This document shows positions 41,501-57,200 of a stretch of DNA of 64,000 nucleotides, in pieces. Origin of the DNA: Lethocerus indicus (taxonomy: Eukaryota; Arthropoda; Insecta; Hemiptera; Belostomatidae); NCBI GenBank assembly GCA_019843655.1, contig JACDQD010000106.1:2542001-2606000 (forward strand), read 5' to 3'. The position numbers and the translations under genes are program-made. The notes under the pieces were generated by a model. That model was not told the DNA's origin, did not search any database, and worked only from the letters and a program-made list of their open reading frames with translations. Each line of letters opens with the position of its first letter. The first letter of the stretch is position 1.

Positions 41501-44500
41501 ATTTCTAATAATAGTATTATTTTAAACATACGGGTGATTGGCGGTTGTGATAACCGTTCATAATTCCCCGTCATATTAAAAACTATTATGCAAATAGTGC
41601 TCGGAAAATGCTAGTGGACGGAAAGATGATTGGTTTAACCTGTATAATTTCAATAACCAGTAACATAGTTTAAAGTATAACTAGATATAATGGGATACAT
41701 TAATCATGACAAAAAATATTCAAATCTTCACTGGTCCGGCAGGAACCGGTCCTTGCTCCAAGTACTAGCTGCACGCTAAAAATATCCCTTCGCGTTCCAG
41801 GGTTCGTAGGAACTGTGGCGGAGCGAATTTTTAATTTGTAATTAATTAAACTAGAGGAACTGAAAATTCAATGAAACGGATATTGCTTTCCCCTAAATGT
41901 AAGTCTCGCGATTTATGCAAAACTCTAGGCCGGCGTAGGCCACTAACTGGTGTATGTCGGCCGCCGGCAGTCCACCTTTGAAGAGCGGCGAACCGAATAC
42001 CTGCACAACCCCTCCCCCCCCTAAGGGCATACACACCGGCCTAGTTATTTATCATTCCCAATTGACGTGGCATTTAATCGTTTCAAAAATGATTTAAAAT
42101 GCCGCGGCCGTTAACAGTCGGAATGTGGTGAAGAAAGTCACAGGCCCCGAGCCCGCCCCGCACCGCCACTCACGTGTACATATCGCCTCAGTCGGTCTAA
42201 CGAACCGCACAAACTTCATCCGTTTACCATTATTTATAGTTTATAAAAGTAATAAGCTATTAACAAAAAACTCGACAGGGCAATTTCGACAACAAAGAAG
42301 AAGATATAACCTCAAGAAAGCAGTTGGAGGTGATCAATACTAGTACCAATATACGTAAGTGCTATATAGCAGATGGAACGGATGGCGAAAATCTGTTTGG
42401 TTTAGGACAAAATAAGCAAGTGGAAACGGAACATTGTCGCAGTGATAGACGATATTCCCAACTCTCGCTGTTTGTATTATAGGTATTCCGTTATAGCTCA
42501 CAAAATACATAGACGGACTGCAATTCTTATGTTTAACTATTGGAATAGAGTTTGAGGAGAGCTGTGTACGTGCCAAATGACGCTGTACAGTCTGTCTCGC
42601 AGTTCTTCGTGCAGGCCGAACGGAGGGCGGAGACAGAATTAATTTTTCGGGTCAGCATAAGAAACCGTTAAAATTAAAGGAGAAAAAGAAGCGACGCTAA
42701 GTAGGAGAGAGTGGACCGAGGCGATAAGGACACACTGCTGGCGACCAGTCTCACTGCTATCAGCTTCTTTCGTCCGAGCTATTTCGAAAAAAGAAACGGA
42801 GGACGATAAAGGGAAGTAAAAAAAATGAAAGAATTAAAAAAAGGAGGGAACATAAATTCGGTTTTTTTCTCTCCCGTCGAGAATTTTGTCCGGGCTTCTC
42901 CTCCAATGTTCTATACTACACTCCTCTATTCCTACCAAGACGAATGGCCTAGTTTATCATCTTTTTTGGGACCACTACCTTACTTCTCTGCGCAGGGGAG
43001 GGGGTGGGAAGATAATGAGGAAGGAACGAATCCAAATGAAAATATAAAAAGGAAATGGGATAAGGAGACACGGAGCTTCTTACACATTGCAATACTTTTA
43101 TTAGAGAAAACTGATGTTGACGGGAGCATTTAGAATTAGAATCGAACAATACAAGTACTTGATGAATAAAGGAAAATCGAGGGCAAGGAAAATTATAAGT
43201 AAAAAAGAGTCATCACTCTTTGCGATTTCCTATCGCATTGGCGGTGTTAAAGGAAATATTCTACAGAGGAAAAAAGCCGTACAAAATACCCAGAAGTGCA
43301 GAAATAGCGCACTCAAAGTGGAGAAATTCACAGTATAATGTGAAGTGGACTGGGGGAAAAAAGGCGGAGTTAATGGGATTCAAGTAGAACGGTATATGAG
43401 ATAGAACTGTGTTTTATATATAATAAAATACTGTATTAATTTCTTCAAAAAAGTATCTCAGAACACGGGATGGAATAACGAGAAGCCAAAACCATCACGC
43501 CGATCACAATAACGAATGGAAGTGTGGAGAGAATAACCAAAATCGGATCAGTGGTAATAAAAAGATAACCAAAGTACAATAGTAAAATGTAAATTATCTA
43601 TTTACAATTTATGTACGAAATAAAAATTAAAAAATGTTTGGAGGTCATATTTGAACACTGCCGGCGCATGTCATAAAGGCGAGATGACTCTTAGTTTTCA
43701 ACTTATCGCTTGGACGGTACTTAATACCTATAATATATGCCGTCGAAGATAATAGCCGATAGTAAATGCATCGTTTGTGCTTTAAAGTCGAACCTCAGGC
43801 TTTAATAAAAAGCCATTCCAAAGGCCAGCCCAGAGGTAACACGCATACCTTCGGGGATTATCTGCTCTAACAGCTCCTTCGGGCTTTATTTAGATGGGAT
43901 TATTCTATATTATTTATATAATCGTCAGAGGTCCTTATTAAACTGTTACTCTGTTAGATTTATTATTCCCTCTCGAGATGTCGGACCTATGGAACACCTG
44001 ACCTTAACCGGAGCTGGTACGGGGATGAAATGATATGCAGGTGATACTTTTCAGGTGGTGGCATTTTATTATTATCAAATAGTATTATCAAATAGCATAT
44101 GTTCAAAGGGTTAAAACTATTAGTATAAGGTTTCAAATGCATTTAACTAATATAAAATCATTAACAGTTGGCAGGCTATATTTCACTTATCATGTCACTT
44201 CATTGTGAATCAATAAACGTACTTTGCTATATTCTATGGCGATATACTACTGAAGATGAGTACGGAAAACGTATACTTATTAAATATACTATTGCAATCA
44301 AAAATTGTTTCTATTTGATTTTAACGAGCGGCGGCATTCCAAGTACATTAAGGTGAAAGAAAAGCAATAACCATATATCTGTATGTAACCATGTAGATAC
44401 AAAATACTATATTGACTTGCATTCACCATTAACGGTCCAAGCTATACTACGGAAAAGGTATGCAGTAACGCTGTACATGTTTCAGTGCACCGATGATAAC

Positions 44501-47500
44501 TCATTTTCAGGTAACGATACCGCAAAAACGGATTTATTGCGTCTTAAACGCTGCTTTATTATCCACGCCTGGCAATTAGGTAATTTCATCAATTGCTCGA
44601 TGCAAGCCGACGGCCGTAGTGAAAGAACACTACCGTACGATTTTACAGTGCATGGAATTAGACAAAGATAGAACGAAAGGTGAGAAGAAATGCAGGAAGA
44701 ATATACAGCTCTGTGAAAGAGACAAAACAGGAGAAGCTCTAATATCCTTCAAGTCCAGTATTCTTCGCGTGCTTCAAATCAAATGATCTTTCAAGTTGAC
44801 TAGTCAAATACATTGTGCAGCATCGTCGTGTTGAACAATAAAGTCCAGTTTGGTTACGAGATAGCCAATGAATTTAGGCTCGTAGACACGGAATTGAAGT
44901 TCACAAATAAAAATTTGTCTTTATCTCTACCTCTGGAGACATTTTCACGCTTTTGTTTTTTATCCGGTACGTTAAACACTTATCCGCAGGCGTCTTACGG
45001 AGTCTGCGTTTGTAACTTGCTTAAATTAAATACCATATAAATTGCGGTATAAATTATACATGCCAATGTGAAAATGTTGTCGAACCGTATAATCAGTCAA
45101 AGAAAGTTGGTTGTAAATTTCAACCGCTGCATGGAGGGAAATAAATAATAAAGTTTAAAATTATAGTGCTCTCTATTTATAGAATTGACGGCATAATTTC
45201 GTAGATTTACGTCGAAAGCGTGGAGGTAAGAAATTCCTATGTCGCCTTATATTCAATGTACCCCTTCTGGCATTTATTTATCAATTTTCTTATAGTATTC
45301 AATTAGGATCGAAAAATGAACTAAGGACGTACATGAATTGTAAAATTACAAACAATCCGTTTATTAGAGTCTACCTTTGTAATACAGCTACAGACACACG
45401 CATGTGTAACAGAATTGATAATACTCCCTGACCCCATCATATTGTAAGCTTATATTCAATGTATCATATGTTAACCCTATATTCCCCCGAATAAGCCAGT
45501 AGTACAAGTGCAGTTCAAGATACGCCGCTGGGGTGAAAAAATGGTCGGACCGTCGAAAACGGCCGGGCCTCGTGCTTTGTGGTCGGCATTGTGGAGGCGC
45601 TGCTTAAGACGACCAAAAAAAAACCAAAAATCAAAAACTTAATTGTAAAAAAAAGTTTCCATCCGAGTTTTAGAAACGAGTTCATCCTTCCGGCAGCGGT
45701 CGAGGCCGGGCCATTACTGAGCCGGGCCCCCCAAACCATCCAATGGGCCGTTTTTTGCCTTCTTCGATATAGCCCCGCTTTCTTCTTTTCTTTCGGACGA
45801 GAATTTTTATCCCGGTCCCTTTTTTTATTATTATTATTATTTTTTAATGTAACGCCGCGCCGCTCCTCAACGACCCCGCGACAAAATACATTTGTTCCGT
45901 GTTTCTCCGTTCAGCGCTGGGAACGGGGCGACTCGCCGGCCACTGGCCTAGCTTATTTTCATGCTTGTTTTTACCCTCTTATTGTTATTATATTAATCCT
46001 GCGAATCGATTCTGTGTGAGAATAAATAGCACCGGGGGAGTGTGCATCCGGGCATCCGGATTTTCGTTGGCTGCTCGCCATCTTTAGTAGTGGTGTTAGT
46101 CACTTTTGGCACTTGGGGCATGCTTTTTGGGCATCCTCACTCCATTGCCACTGTTACTGAGGGCTTCAGTTACGGACTTCATGTTCAGAACGCACTAAAG
46201 AGGCAGCGAATATCTTCACTATAGAATCTATCCTGAATCTATCCTGTCAGCACTGTCGCTGCCCTACTGTTGCCGTCAGTAATTTACTGACTTTGGCGAG
46301 AATCCGAAAACCTCGGAGTCTTGCTTAACAGACCGAACAGTGCTAAAAAGACGAACGCATGATTTGAAACACCTGAAGTAGTTATTGAAATTAAAATCCA
46401 TCATCTATTGATTGATTACCTTCTGCAATTTACCAAAACTAAAAGACTAATACATAATAAACTTAATCTGTAATAAAAAAAACATAACTAGTATAAAATC
46501 TTTCGTTTCAGTACGCTGTACATAATTTATATTTAGTTGATTTCTGCTGGAAAAAACTGATCCTTAGTCTTTTTAGTCCCGAGGCGACGACAAAGCCTCA
46601 GATGCGGTCATAATTATGCGTATAAGAAAATGAATTATTACAATTACGTTTCTTCATTTTTTCCGCCATTGCAGTTGCGTCAGACTTGCTGGACTGGCGC
46701 TTCCAAAAAAAAATTAAAACTTCTTCAAGCATTTCTAAAACTGGTTTTAATTGATTAAAGAAAAACATATATTGCGGATGCATTTTGACGCGGTCTGTCT
46801 TATGAATATTAAGTTAAGTACAGCTATCAATATTATATGTGCGTATACTTTTTCCTAACCCGAGGCGATTCGCGGAATAGGGGAAATTAATTCCAGTCAT
46901 AAAATTAATCCTGTCTGAATTGAATCTGCAGTTGAATTTCAATTAGTTGTTTATGAATTTATATGGGAAATCCATACATGCATTATAGGTGGGTTTACAA
47001 GGAAAAGTTTTATCTTTTCTAGTAGTGGCCCGGTTTAGCGTGTACCCTCCCTACACGCGGGGGGGAAACCCTCCTTTAAAAGCGAACCCTCTGTTGAATT
47101 TCAATGTTGTCCGCATCATTTTAACAAGCATTTTCGGATAATTTCCAACGCTGCGACCTTTTTCAATAAGATTATTTATTCGGACTTAATTATAAATCTG
47201 AATATAATCGGAATATATTTCATATGTTCCGATTGTCGTTCCCCTCCACCCCGCCCCCACTCTTTCCTCAGACAGTGTAAAAAGGCGTGAACTGGGCCCA
47301 GTTCAAGAGCGACTCCATACTTCGGCCGGCGTAGTTGCGTAAGTCCGAGTTTCCAGCCTCTAGCCGACAATATGAACTTGTTCTTGGTCTTTTTTTATTC
47401 CGTCCATTCTTTTTCCTGTTTTTACCAATCTTTATTTCTATTGTTTGTTTTTTTTTTACTGTAAATTTATCTCTCGGGCGATTGTTCGTTCGCCTGTTTA

Positions 47501-50500
47501 CGACTTAATCTTTGTTGCCGAGGATAAATGCCAGCCGCCAATAAATATATTTACTGCCTAGGACAGCTTCTCAGAATTCCCCGCGGAATGATTCCAAGCG
47601 TTGCGAACTTCATTTAGTTATTATGGCTGCGAACAATGAGATATTCTCAATTGCTTTTTCTTTTTATTGTCATTAACGTCCGTAAGGACGACCGGATTGA
47701 AAATAATGCTTCAATCAGTGCTTAGTTTCTTTCGATTTGCACTGATAAATCTAATGAGAATAAATGTCCTCGTTTAATAAGTTACAGTATCCTGCATCCT
47801 GTCCTGAATATCCTGCATTCGGTGGGTGGGTGTTCTTTGAATTTCAATTTGTAAATAAACAAGTACGGTACAGAATACCTGTCGCAAAGTCTCAATTCTG
47901 TTAGAATAAAAAGAGATAATTAAGAAACTTAATTTAAGACGCTTATTTATTCGCAGTAAGAACTCTAAAACTTGCCGGTAGGGAAATTTAACAATACAGC
48001 AGAGGAGAGGGGGATAACATCAAATACAAGATTGCGTGATAAATTCCCTAGATCAATTTAATCTGATCATTTTATTTCATCTAAAAGGAAGTAGCACGTC
48101 AAATCAATATCTCTTGTACCGTGTATCATTTGGTTTACCGTTTAACTATAATGTTGAGAAATGTGAGCCAAAAAACTGATAGACCTGGCCGTTTTCTGCC
48201 AAGAACGCGGTAATCGCGTTTCCGGTGCTAATTAGAACGAGTTCGAACTGCGGGGACGTGTTATTAAATAGATTCGATCAATTTAATGACACAGACCGGA
48301 CCCCCGTTCTCGTCAGATTCACAGTTCGGTTATCTTGATTCGTGTATTCGATCCCTAACGATAAATTCAGTTCTCCGAAACATTCGCGAACCTTCAAACA
48401 TCCATTAAAACATTTTATCTGAGAGGCGATTATCACGAATTTTTCCTGACACCCGTCAACATACGGCCCGGGTTATGTCGGGCGCTGTAGATTGGTTAAA
48501 ATACGTGCAGCCATAATATTTCAGTGGAAACACTGAAGGAAATACCACAATTATTTGAATGCAGTGCTTGCAGCCGTGGCTTTTTTTAAAAACTATATAT
48601 TGATTGAAAACACGATTCAAATCACCGTCGGTGGTGACAGGTATATGTAAATCTCCGTTCCGTTTTTCATATAGGAAAGCTTTAATAGAAAGCGTTACTT
48701 GGCGACCGTATCAAACGAATTTCTACTTTTTTTTTTATAAGTCACCCTTGTATGCTTTTTATTATTTTCTACCGTGCTTGGATAAACCAAATTTAAGCTG
48801 AGGCTGGTGGTTGAATAATTCCTCGAGAAGTGTGTGTGTCAATTGAGTAGACAGGAAGGAAGCAGGTGGTCTCCGATCGACCAATTTAATCCACAACTGG
48901 CCCACGACTTGTGCGTTTGTAATGGGACCGGGGGAACAGACTGTCGACATATCCTGTACTCGGTTCAATCCTTTATTAACAATCCTAATTGTTATCGGGT
49001 ATCCGTCTCTATTTGGTTTTTCGATCGCGCTACCTCTGAACATGATATCGGTGAAATTTGGGACGTTATTGAAATTGCCAAACAACGGTCATTTAACTCA
49101 GGAAATGGGAAAAAAAACCCGAAAATTAAAAACTATCGCGTACGTTTTGTGGAGTATCTTCCAGAGATGAATTCACACGGGGTAGCTACAATTAGCCGAT
49201 AAGACAGCGATAAAAATAATCTGATAACAATAATTTTACGTAATATACAGAGATGGTATAAAATTGACCGGTAGCTTCGGGGGGGATATTTCTATTTTCA
49301 AGTTAGTTTAACCTTAAACCTACGAGATTGTAAAGTGTTTCCTTCTCTAACGAGTTTACCCACATGCTGCCAACCGGCGTCAACGTCGGGTACACAAGTT
49401 TACCGTCTTATTACTGTACATGGGGTATATAGGCCGCAAGGACTACGTTGATCAGAATCATAAATGCCTATCTCGAAAATAACTTCGCAACAGCCAGAGC
49501 CGTGTTTACGGGACGCGTACGGACGTAAGGTGTAGGATATATTAACGCCGGAGCCGGAATCTGAGCTGTTATTTTTACATCTGTAGCATCCGACTGGGCG
49601 GCAGGACCGAGTTACTTCTTATGCCACTACTAGTTATAGGAGGAGGTGGGTACCGGGTGGTAGGAGTGGGGTTGAGGGATGAGGGGTGGATGAGGATGGG
49701 GGGGAGGGTTCATCGTTTTTCGTGCCGGCTACTGAAGTAAATTCCTGCAGCGTTTTTGCCATAATCTTCTGTCTCCCTCTCTTCTTCCTCTCTCTGTCTC
49801 GTTGCCGCCTTCCTCCACTTTGCCGGTCGAGTTTTCTTTCCCCGCTCCCTCCCGAGATAGCAGTCGGCTTTGTTATCGCTCCCCCCCTCTCTCTCACCCT
49901 CTCTCACTCCCTTTAGAGAAGAAGAACAGGAAGAAGCTGTAGGAGGCCGAGTGGGCTGGAAGAAATGGAGACTAGTTTTTTTTTATTCGTGCTCCTGGTT
50001 GTCGTGTCGCGCCATGGCCACTCCCCGAGTTAGCTATTCCGCCCAAATGGAACTCGGAATGAAACTAGGTGCCACAGGCGGTGCTTCTTTCTCCTCTATC
50101 TAGTACTAATACACTTTATCCAATTCTTGTTAAATAACTAAACTCCATTATTCGGAATTCATATATCTAATTGGGGGAGAAAATGTATATATTTCTAATA
50201 TAGGGCACAATGCAAGAAAGAAGAAACTATTCTCTACCTATTGTAAAGAAATTCAATTGTGTTCATATATGATTGATATAGAAGGCCACCTTTAGCCTTA
50301 TCGCCCACACAGAACAAATATCGCTATGTTCTAACTGATGTTATGGACCGATCTTTGTAATGTGTCATAAAAATTCCATAGTGTGTACGAAATATTATCA
50401 CTATTGTCTTTAATAATAAATTAGTAATGAAGCCTTCTTCATAAAATTTACAGACTATTGGTAGCAAACAACTTGTGGCCATTCCCTTGCTAATAAGTGT

Positions 50501-53500
50501 AACCCGTATTTTTTATGACCCGATTAATACAAGTTCGAACCTGCCCATCCTTTCAGGTTTTATTCATCCGATAAAGTGCATTAATAACGCGGTTAAAAGC
50601 GGCTAAATTGCCTCGGCGAAGGCTGTCGTGTAGATATTTCCCTTCGAGTCTATCTCTAATATATAAGCTGTTATAACACTCGGCAATAGTATCGTGACTG
50701 CCTATTTGTGATTTTACTATTCTGACTGGAATAATCTGAACCGGCCATAAAACTTGTATAGTTAGAAATCAATCGGTTTAAACCGAGTCGTAACTTTCTC
50801 GCAACGCGCACGAATAAATTTTTTTGTCTAGGTTTGTGTTCTTAGTCTGTATTCGTTGTTATTCCAACTGGGATAGTAGACTGGGAGTAATGCCGGAGCT
50901 ATGGTTAACGCTGTATAGGTGAATCACCCACCGTGGGGCTATTCCATCCAAATGGAACTGAAGTGATGATAAAAAACGAGGCGGCCGACTTTTTCATCCA
51001 TCGGCTCGAGCCCGTCCGAGTGAGTGCTTCTCCTCGGCTCTCCACTCGGTTTATCGCTTTTATCCTTTCCCGCATCCTTCTTCCTTTTCGTCCTCTTCTC
51101 CTCCCCTGCTCCTTGTCACGCGCTATTCGTCCTTCTCCTCCACTGCCCCCACGTCCCTGAGCTGTCGTACTTTCACTCCCGCTGGCTGAAGCCATCCGAG
51201 CGGTCTCGTGGCGTCAAAACCGCGGGACGGCAGAACACAATTTAAAAAATAAAAATATATTCGAATTATATTTTCTATTATTCGGCTGGATGAAGGATCG
51301 AATGAAAAAAAAAGAATGAACGGTCACACTCTAAAAATCCACTAGGAAACAGTCCCGTATCCAATTAAAAATAGATCGTTATGAGAACTGCTAGTTGAAT
51401 TACAACTATCAAAGTGAAGACATTTCCGAGTACGCGTGATTTACTGTGGCTCCATTACTGTGACAGTGCTGTTGCATCGGCACCCGAAATTATCTCACTT
51501 TATTGCTAACTGCACGCGACCGATGATGAACCGGTCAACCTTCTGAATAAATATGCGAGTGGGCACAGGAAATCTCGAGCGCGTAATTGATGGGATGTCA
51601 CAAATTCTAAATAAAGACAAATTAGGTACGCCACATAATAAGACACACGCCAACACATAAATCTTCAGTTACTTAGGGTCAATCAGTAAGTAACCGTTTT
51701 TTTCGCCCAATCCACCTTCAGTGATTATCAGGCCGTCCTATCCTCGAACTCAATTCAATCGTGAACTCATTTCCAAACAGGAATCGGGCAGGAATGAAAG
51801 GAGCCGTATACACCTTATATGCTTTACAGCAATCCGAGGGTTTGCTTTAATTCCGCATTTATAAGTAGGCGTGAACACACTACCGTTACGGCTCCTGCAC
51901 GAAACGGTCTTATTATTTCTTTTAATTCTGAGAATTACCTTTATAACCCGATCGTAACCTGGTCATCAGTTTCGTTTCGACATTTGAGACACTGGTCCTC
52001 TCTGGAGGCATTGTTACTTTGACAATTAGGATCGAGTGCCCACTGAAGTTATCTTGGTCCCCCTGCTTCTTTTCCCTCTTGCTTCATCCTACGGTTAAGC
52101 AGGTGGGGCGCCTGCCAGGTGTACACTGAAGGAGGCATATACAACTCGGACAATTACAGGTTGTTTCGCCCGCTTTGTCAACAGCGCATCACTATGTCTA
52201 TAACCGTTGACTTCGCGCGAAGGCGGGGGCCGCAATCGTTTTGCCACTGGTCTTCTATTCATCACCGCGTATATATACCATTAATTAGCTTATTACCTGT
52301 GTGTAATTTACACCTGGGTCAATTACACCCGCTCTGGGCTTTGACTATACAACATATATAGACGATGTAGAGATCAATCGGCAGATCCTCTGGGGCCCCA
52401 CTACAAGGGTGTGTTTCTTTAACATCATTATATCGATGATATAACACTATAGGATCGCAATATTACAAATGGTGCAAAAATAATGTCAACACTTATTGAT
52501 AATCCCAAATATAATTTTGTGTATCTTATATCAACATATTTCTTTATGTTTTCATTTATATGAAGAAATTTCCCATTTCTCGAGAGGAAAAATAAAAACT
52601 ACAGAAAACAAAATTATTTATGAAGGATTATTGGTGTAATTTAAGCTTTTCGCGAAAGAAGGTCTGAAGTGAATATTGCCGAGGATTGTAAAAACACGAA
52701 ATTTAAAAAAAATACCAAACCAGTCTGTTGGCTTTCTCTGGGTCAAGGAGACGCAGAGAAAGTATTGTTCGGGGTCCGAATGGTTCAGTCGAAGGAATCC
52801 GCCGACTCACTCGGCCGTCCGCGCTAGACCGGAGATTCGAAAAATTATCCTTGTTTTAATCACCATTAACAGAATTAAATGGAACATTATTTCAATATTT
52901 TCTTGCTCCCATAAAATATTGTTAGCGATTGAATTGTAACGATTGACCGTATATTTCGTGTGTTTCTGTCTCCTCTCGCTGGCTTCGTTTCGGCTGCTCG
53001 CCATCTTCAGTAGCGCCGTTGGTCACTTTGGTACTTTGGATGTTTTTTGGGCATCCTCACTGCACTGTCACTGTCACTTGTACTGGGTGCACTTGCACCG
53101 ATAAACTAGCGCTCCCTGAGGATGTAGCTGCACTCAACTAAAGTTCGTTGAGTGATCTCTGAACATCGCTGTGCCTTTCATAGGGTTGAGATTTCGATGG
53201 ATCTTCAATTAATTTCAGAGCCAGCGTTTTTCCTTCAACGCCTCAAATTCGGCTACCCTACTCGGACGAGATAGGATTGAACTCCTAGTCTTCCATATCC
53301 CGGTAAAACTTTGGACTGATGTACGCCGTTTCATCGAATGTCGAATCGAGACTGAAAAACTTGGTCAAGCTCCGCGATGGACAATAAAGAAAGCCACGCC
53401 GGCTTAATCAAGCCGTCCGAAGGGAGCATATTCCGATTTTGAGCGGGCAATAGTTGGGGTCAAAGACACGAATCAAATTAGCTAGTCATGTTGAGGGGGT

Positions 53501-54196
53501 GGGGGGAGGGCGACTCCAGCGGGAGGGCCCGGCTCCACTCCACTCAGCGGGACCAGTTTTGGGACCACTTTTCCTTTCTCTGAAATATCCCACCGCATGA
53601 GATTCGGAAATTCGTCGAATTTTTTCCACCAGATAGAAGACAATGACTCAGCTGAAATGACACGGCGGTTTGAGGCTAGTCCAATCGTAATGACTAGTAT
53701 TCCTTTTCGACACTCTGGATCGGAATAATAATAAGATAGAGTCGTTATTATATTTAGTATCGCGCTAATGGACATAAATTACCGCATTTATTTAATGCAT
53801 TGGTACGCGACAAACTACAAATTTTTCAACTACAAGTTTCAACTTGTATTTGCAGGGAACTAAGCGTCACTAGCGCCTGATAATGTGTTATCCTCTCCAG
53901 GGAACTTGATTATTTCACCATACATTTCTCGTTGTATCCGATGTTTTGTTCAAATATTTTGTGCCGATAATATTCGTCTTTTGTTCTGTACCCGGATCCG
54001 AAATACGCAGTCTAATCGAGAACGATTTCAATACGAGTGGATACCCCTGACGTGCCAGATATTGTGAAATTATAATGACTAATATCCTCGAATGGAGTGC
54101 CAGTATTTATTTTTGGTAAATTATCGATCTGCAGGGGAAAGTCTACGGAGGGTCTTTTACCATCGTGACCCCATTAAAACTTTTGAAAAATGACAA

Positions 54197-54244
<48 letters not shown>

Positions 54245-57200
54245 GGCTGTTCGGAAATTCCAAGGAACGGTCCCTGGTTCACCTTCATGGGTCAATTGAG
54301 TAAACCCTTAATTACAGCACGAACCGAGAAATTTACAGAGTTATTATCATATATATATATATATATGTATATAATAAGTATAATAGATGAGACATAATAA
54401 CAGACGTGGTAATCTAGAATTATTTCAATCGAGTACACAATTGTCTACTCACAGCTATTAGAACTAGTATGCTTTGTTAATTTTGCAATGCATCATTTAC
54501 CGGAAGAGCTGTGATTAAGTTTAAATTATTCAAGAATAATCTCCTGCTCTAATAAGGAACACTTTTAAGCGTTCGGTACCACCCTAAGGTCTCATAAAAG
54601 TCTAAAACATTACGACTACAATTTTGCACTCGATGAACGAAAAAAAAAGAACGATGAAAGATGAACGAAAAACTATCGAGTGTGATTTCCGACGTCCACA
54701 ATGCACTGTTGTTCAATTGTACCCGTTCTGAGTAGAGCTATGTAGTTCAATTATGAAATGAACCGGTTCTCGCGGCTTGCCCCGTTTCGGCCCCGCCTTT
54801 TGGGCGAATTTCGACCAGTCATCCGGTTCATCGTCTCTCGTAAATAACAAAAAAAACGAACTCTTTATCGTACCGTGAAGCGGCAGTTTCGAAGAAGCAT
54901 TCTGTCAGCAGTGGCGGTAATGGCGCAGTGGCACTGGTGAAGGGGTGCTTACACGAGTACGAAAGTAATTTCTTAGGAGTCTATAATCACTTTGTTAAAT
55001 ATCGAGATGTTCATCGAGATTTTTATCGTTCGAAACATATTTGCCCCCCTTTTTAATGTTTTGCTTGGGTGACACTCCACATGAACTGTGCCCAAATCGT
55101 TAGTTATCTGATATATGCAAAAGGGAAAACCGAATACAGTTCTAATATACTTGGTGGGAATAACTGGTAGAATATCTGAGATAGGGTTGGTAGAATAACT
55201 TATTCCTGGGAAGATAGTTTCAATTTTTACAATATTAACGGTTTCCGTGATGATGTAATTTTATTGTATCATTGATCTCGAGAATGCCGGAAGGGGGATT
55301 CTGCGACGGTGGCACGTGCCACAATCAGTTATCTGTAGGTGGCCATCTGTTGGCGGAGCGAATTTTTATGCAAATGCACCTGTCCATTGCGGTCCGCCTG
55401 GCAGTCTCTTTTAAAACGTTCCCGTTATGGCCCCTGAATATCTCTCTTCGTACGCGACAAATCTCGCAACAATGACATGTTGGAGTGTGGCCTACGAACA
55501 CCGGCGTTGTTACGTTTCAAATGTACACTGAGACCGAGCAATTTTATAACACCATTTTTGTCTCTGATAGTTTATGCAGTCCTTAGTAAAACCGGTTTTG
55601 GTTTTGTCGACGAAGCATGCGTTGAGCATAATTTAATAACGATAGTAAATTCATGTTCGTACGAGGGGTAGACAAATCAGGCAGATGTACTGGAGGCAGG
55701 CAGATGTCATTGAAAACATTTCGGCTTTCCGCCATCCTCAATTGTTTTCTGTTGACGCAAGATGGTCAGTCTCATTGAAATTTTGTTCAAATTATAAATT
55801 TATTGAACAATTGCTGAAATCTTAGGAGGAATTTAACGGTACAATCAGCCGTTTAGAGCAGTCGAGCCGAGGGACTGATCCGGTAGGGGACTTGGAAATT
55901 TGAAACTCTATAGTTTTAAACAAAAAAATATTGCACTTATTTTCTCCAGGAATGAGCACTACTGGGCACATAATTAACAGTGAATAAGGATTGATGGTCC
56001 TCTATGAACTCTACCTAAAATTGTACAAAACTATTGAAGAGTATAAGAATGTGTGGGAGCGGTGCGTTTGTGTGCGTGTCTGGGCTTTGATTTATGCGCT
56101 TGTCGGTTGGCTTTCAATTGAAAACCGCCCTCCCTATTGCCTTGACAATCGTAAATCTCCAGCGGCTCAGTTAGTTTGAAACTCGTCCACCACCAGCCTG
56201 AGGACCAATGAAGAAATGGAACTAATCTGGAACACATGCTTTCTGACGCCCGGTGGCTTTAATAGAGAGGCCGACACCTTCCTAACGAGATATTTTGTTC
56301 TAGAACATAATATTTATAATTTACGACCGAAGAAGATGTATAACTGTTCTCGTAAGGAAACTGTATCAGTCCGGTTGAAAATATTTAAGTTAAATTCACT
56401 ACTTTCAAACTCAAATTCAACGTTCCAACCAATGTTCACAGATTAAAAGAACGCGTATTTGATAATGAAAAATGTACATCGAGCTAGAGCTTACTAGCAA
56501 CTTCATTATGGGAATAATGTTCAAACCTTGTTTCGGCGCTTTTGATTTTCGGTAATTTTTATATTCTATATTTTAAATACATCTAAAATAAGATCTTTAG
56601 TTGGTATCTTATTCTACAATCTTTGGAAGGGAAATCAGACTCCTGTTTCTGTTTCTGCACTGTGTTGGTTTAATAACTAATCGACTAGAAATGATACTGT
56701 TTACGGGGGTTTCCTAACGGCGAATGTTAAGTTCTGGAGCATCGTAGCACTGAAAGCAAGGATTTTCCTCCCCTACTTATACCGACGTATAAAACGAATC
56801 ACGCTTCGTGATTTCCTAGTCCGAGTTAACAGGCATAAAATAGTCTAGATATAATCGAACTGTCTGTTCCCACACCAAGTAGGTTGGGAGTTAACGACCC
56901 CTCGCATCGTCCAGACGTTGTTCGAGGATAAATCATCATCTGGCCCCGGCCCCTGCCCCGGCTACCAACACAGATCCGGAACACCTGACAGTAGTCTTCG
57001 TTTTGTCTTTTAGAAAGAGGGAAATATAAGTGGTGGGGGCAGTTGGTACACTAGGTGTAAGAATCGGCGTCAATTAAGGGCACATCTGGCCCCGGCCCCG
57101 GCCCTAGCAGCGCTAACCCTTTACCCTTCGGGAGGGGGCGTCATATGGTCAGCCGTAATTGCTCCGGTCCATTCGTTACGCCGGCTCGTAGAAGGAGTTT

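Noticed and set aside
44243..44280. CTGAAGATGAGTACGGAAAACG as a hammerhead motif
   Set aside because: The core boxes are present, but the hairpin arms between them do not pair and the flanking family sequence is absent.
56938..57116. Paired CTGGCCCCGGCCCC strings as a regulatory repeat
   Set aside because: Two short GC-rich low-complexity matches without extended similarity around them.
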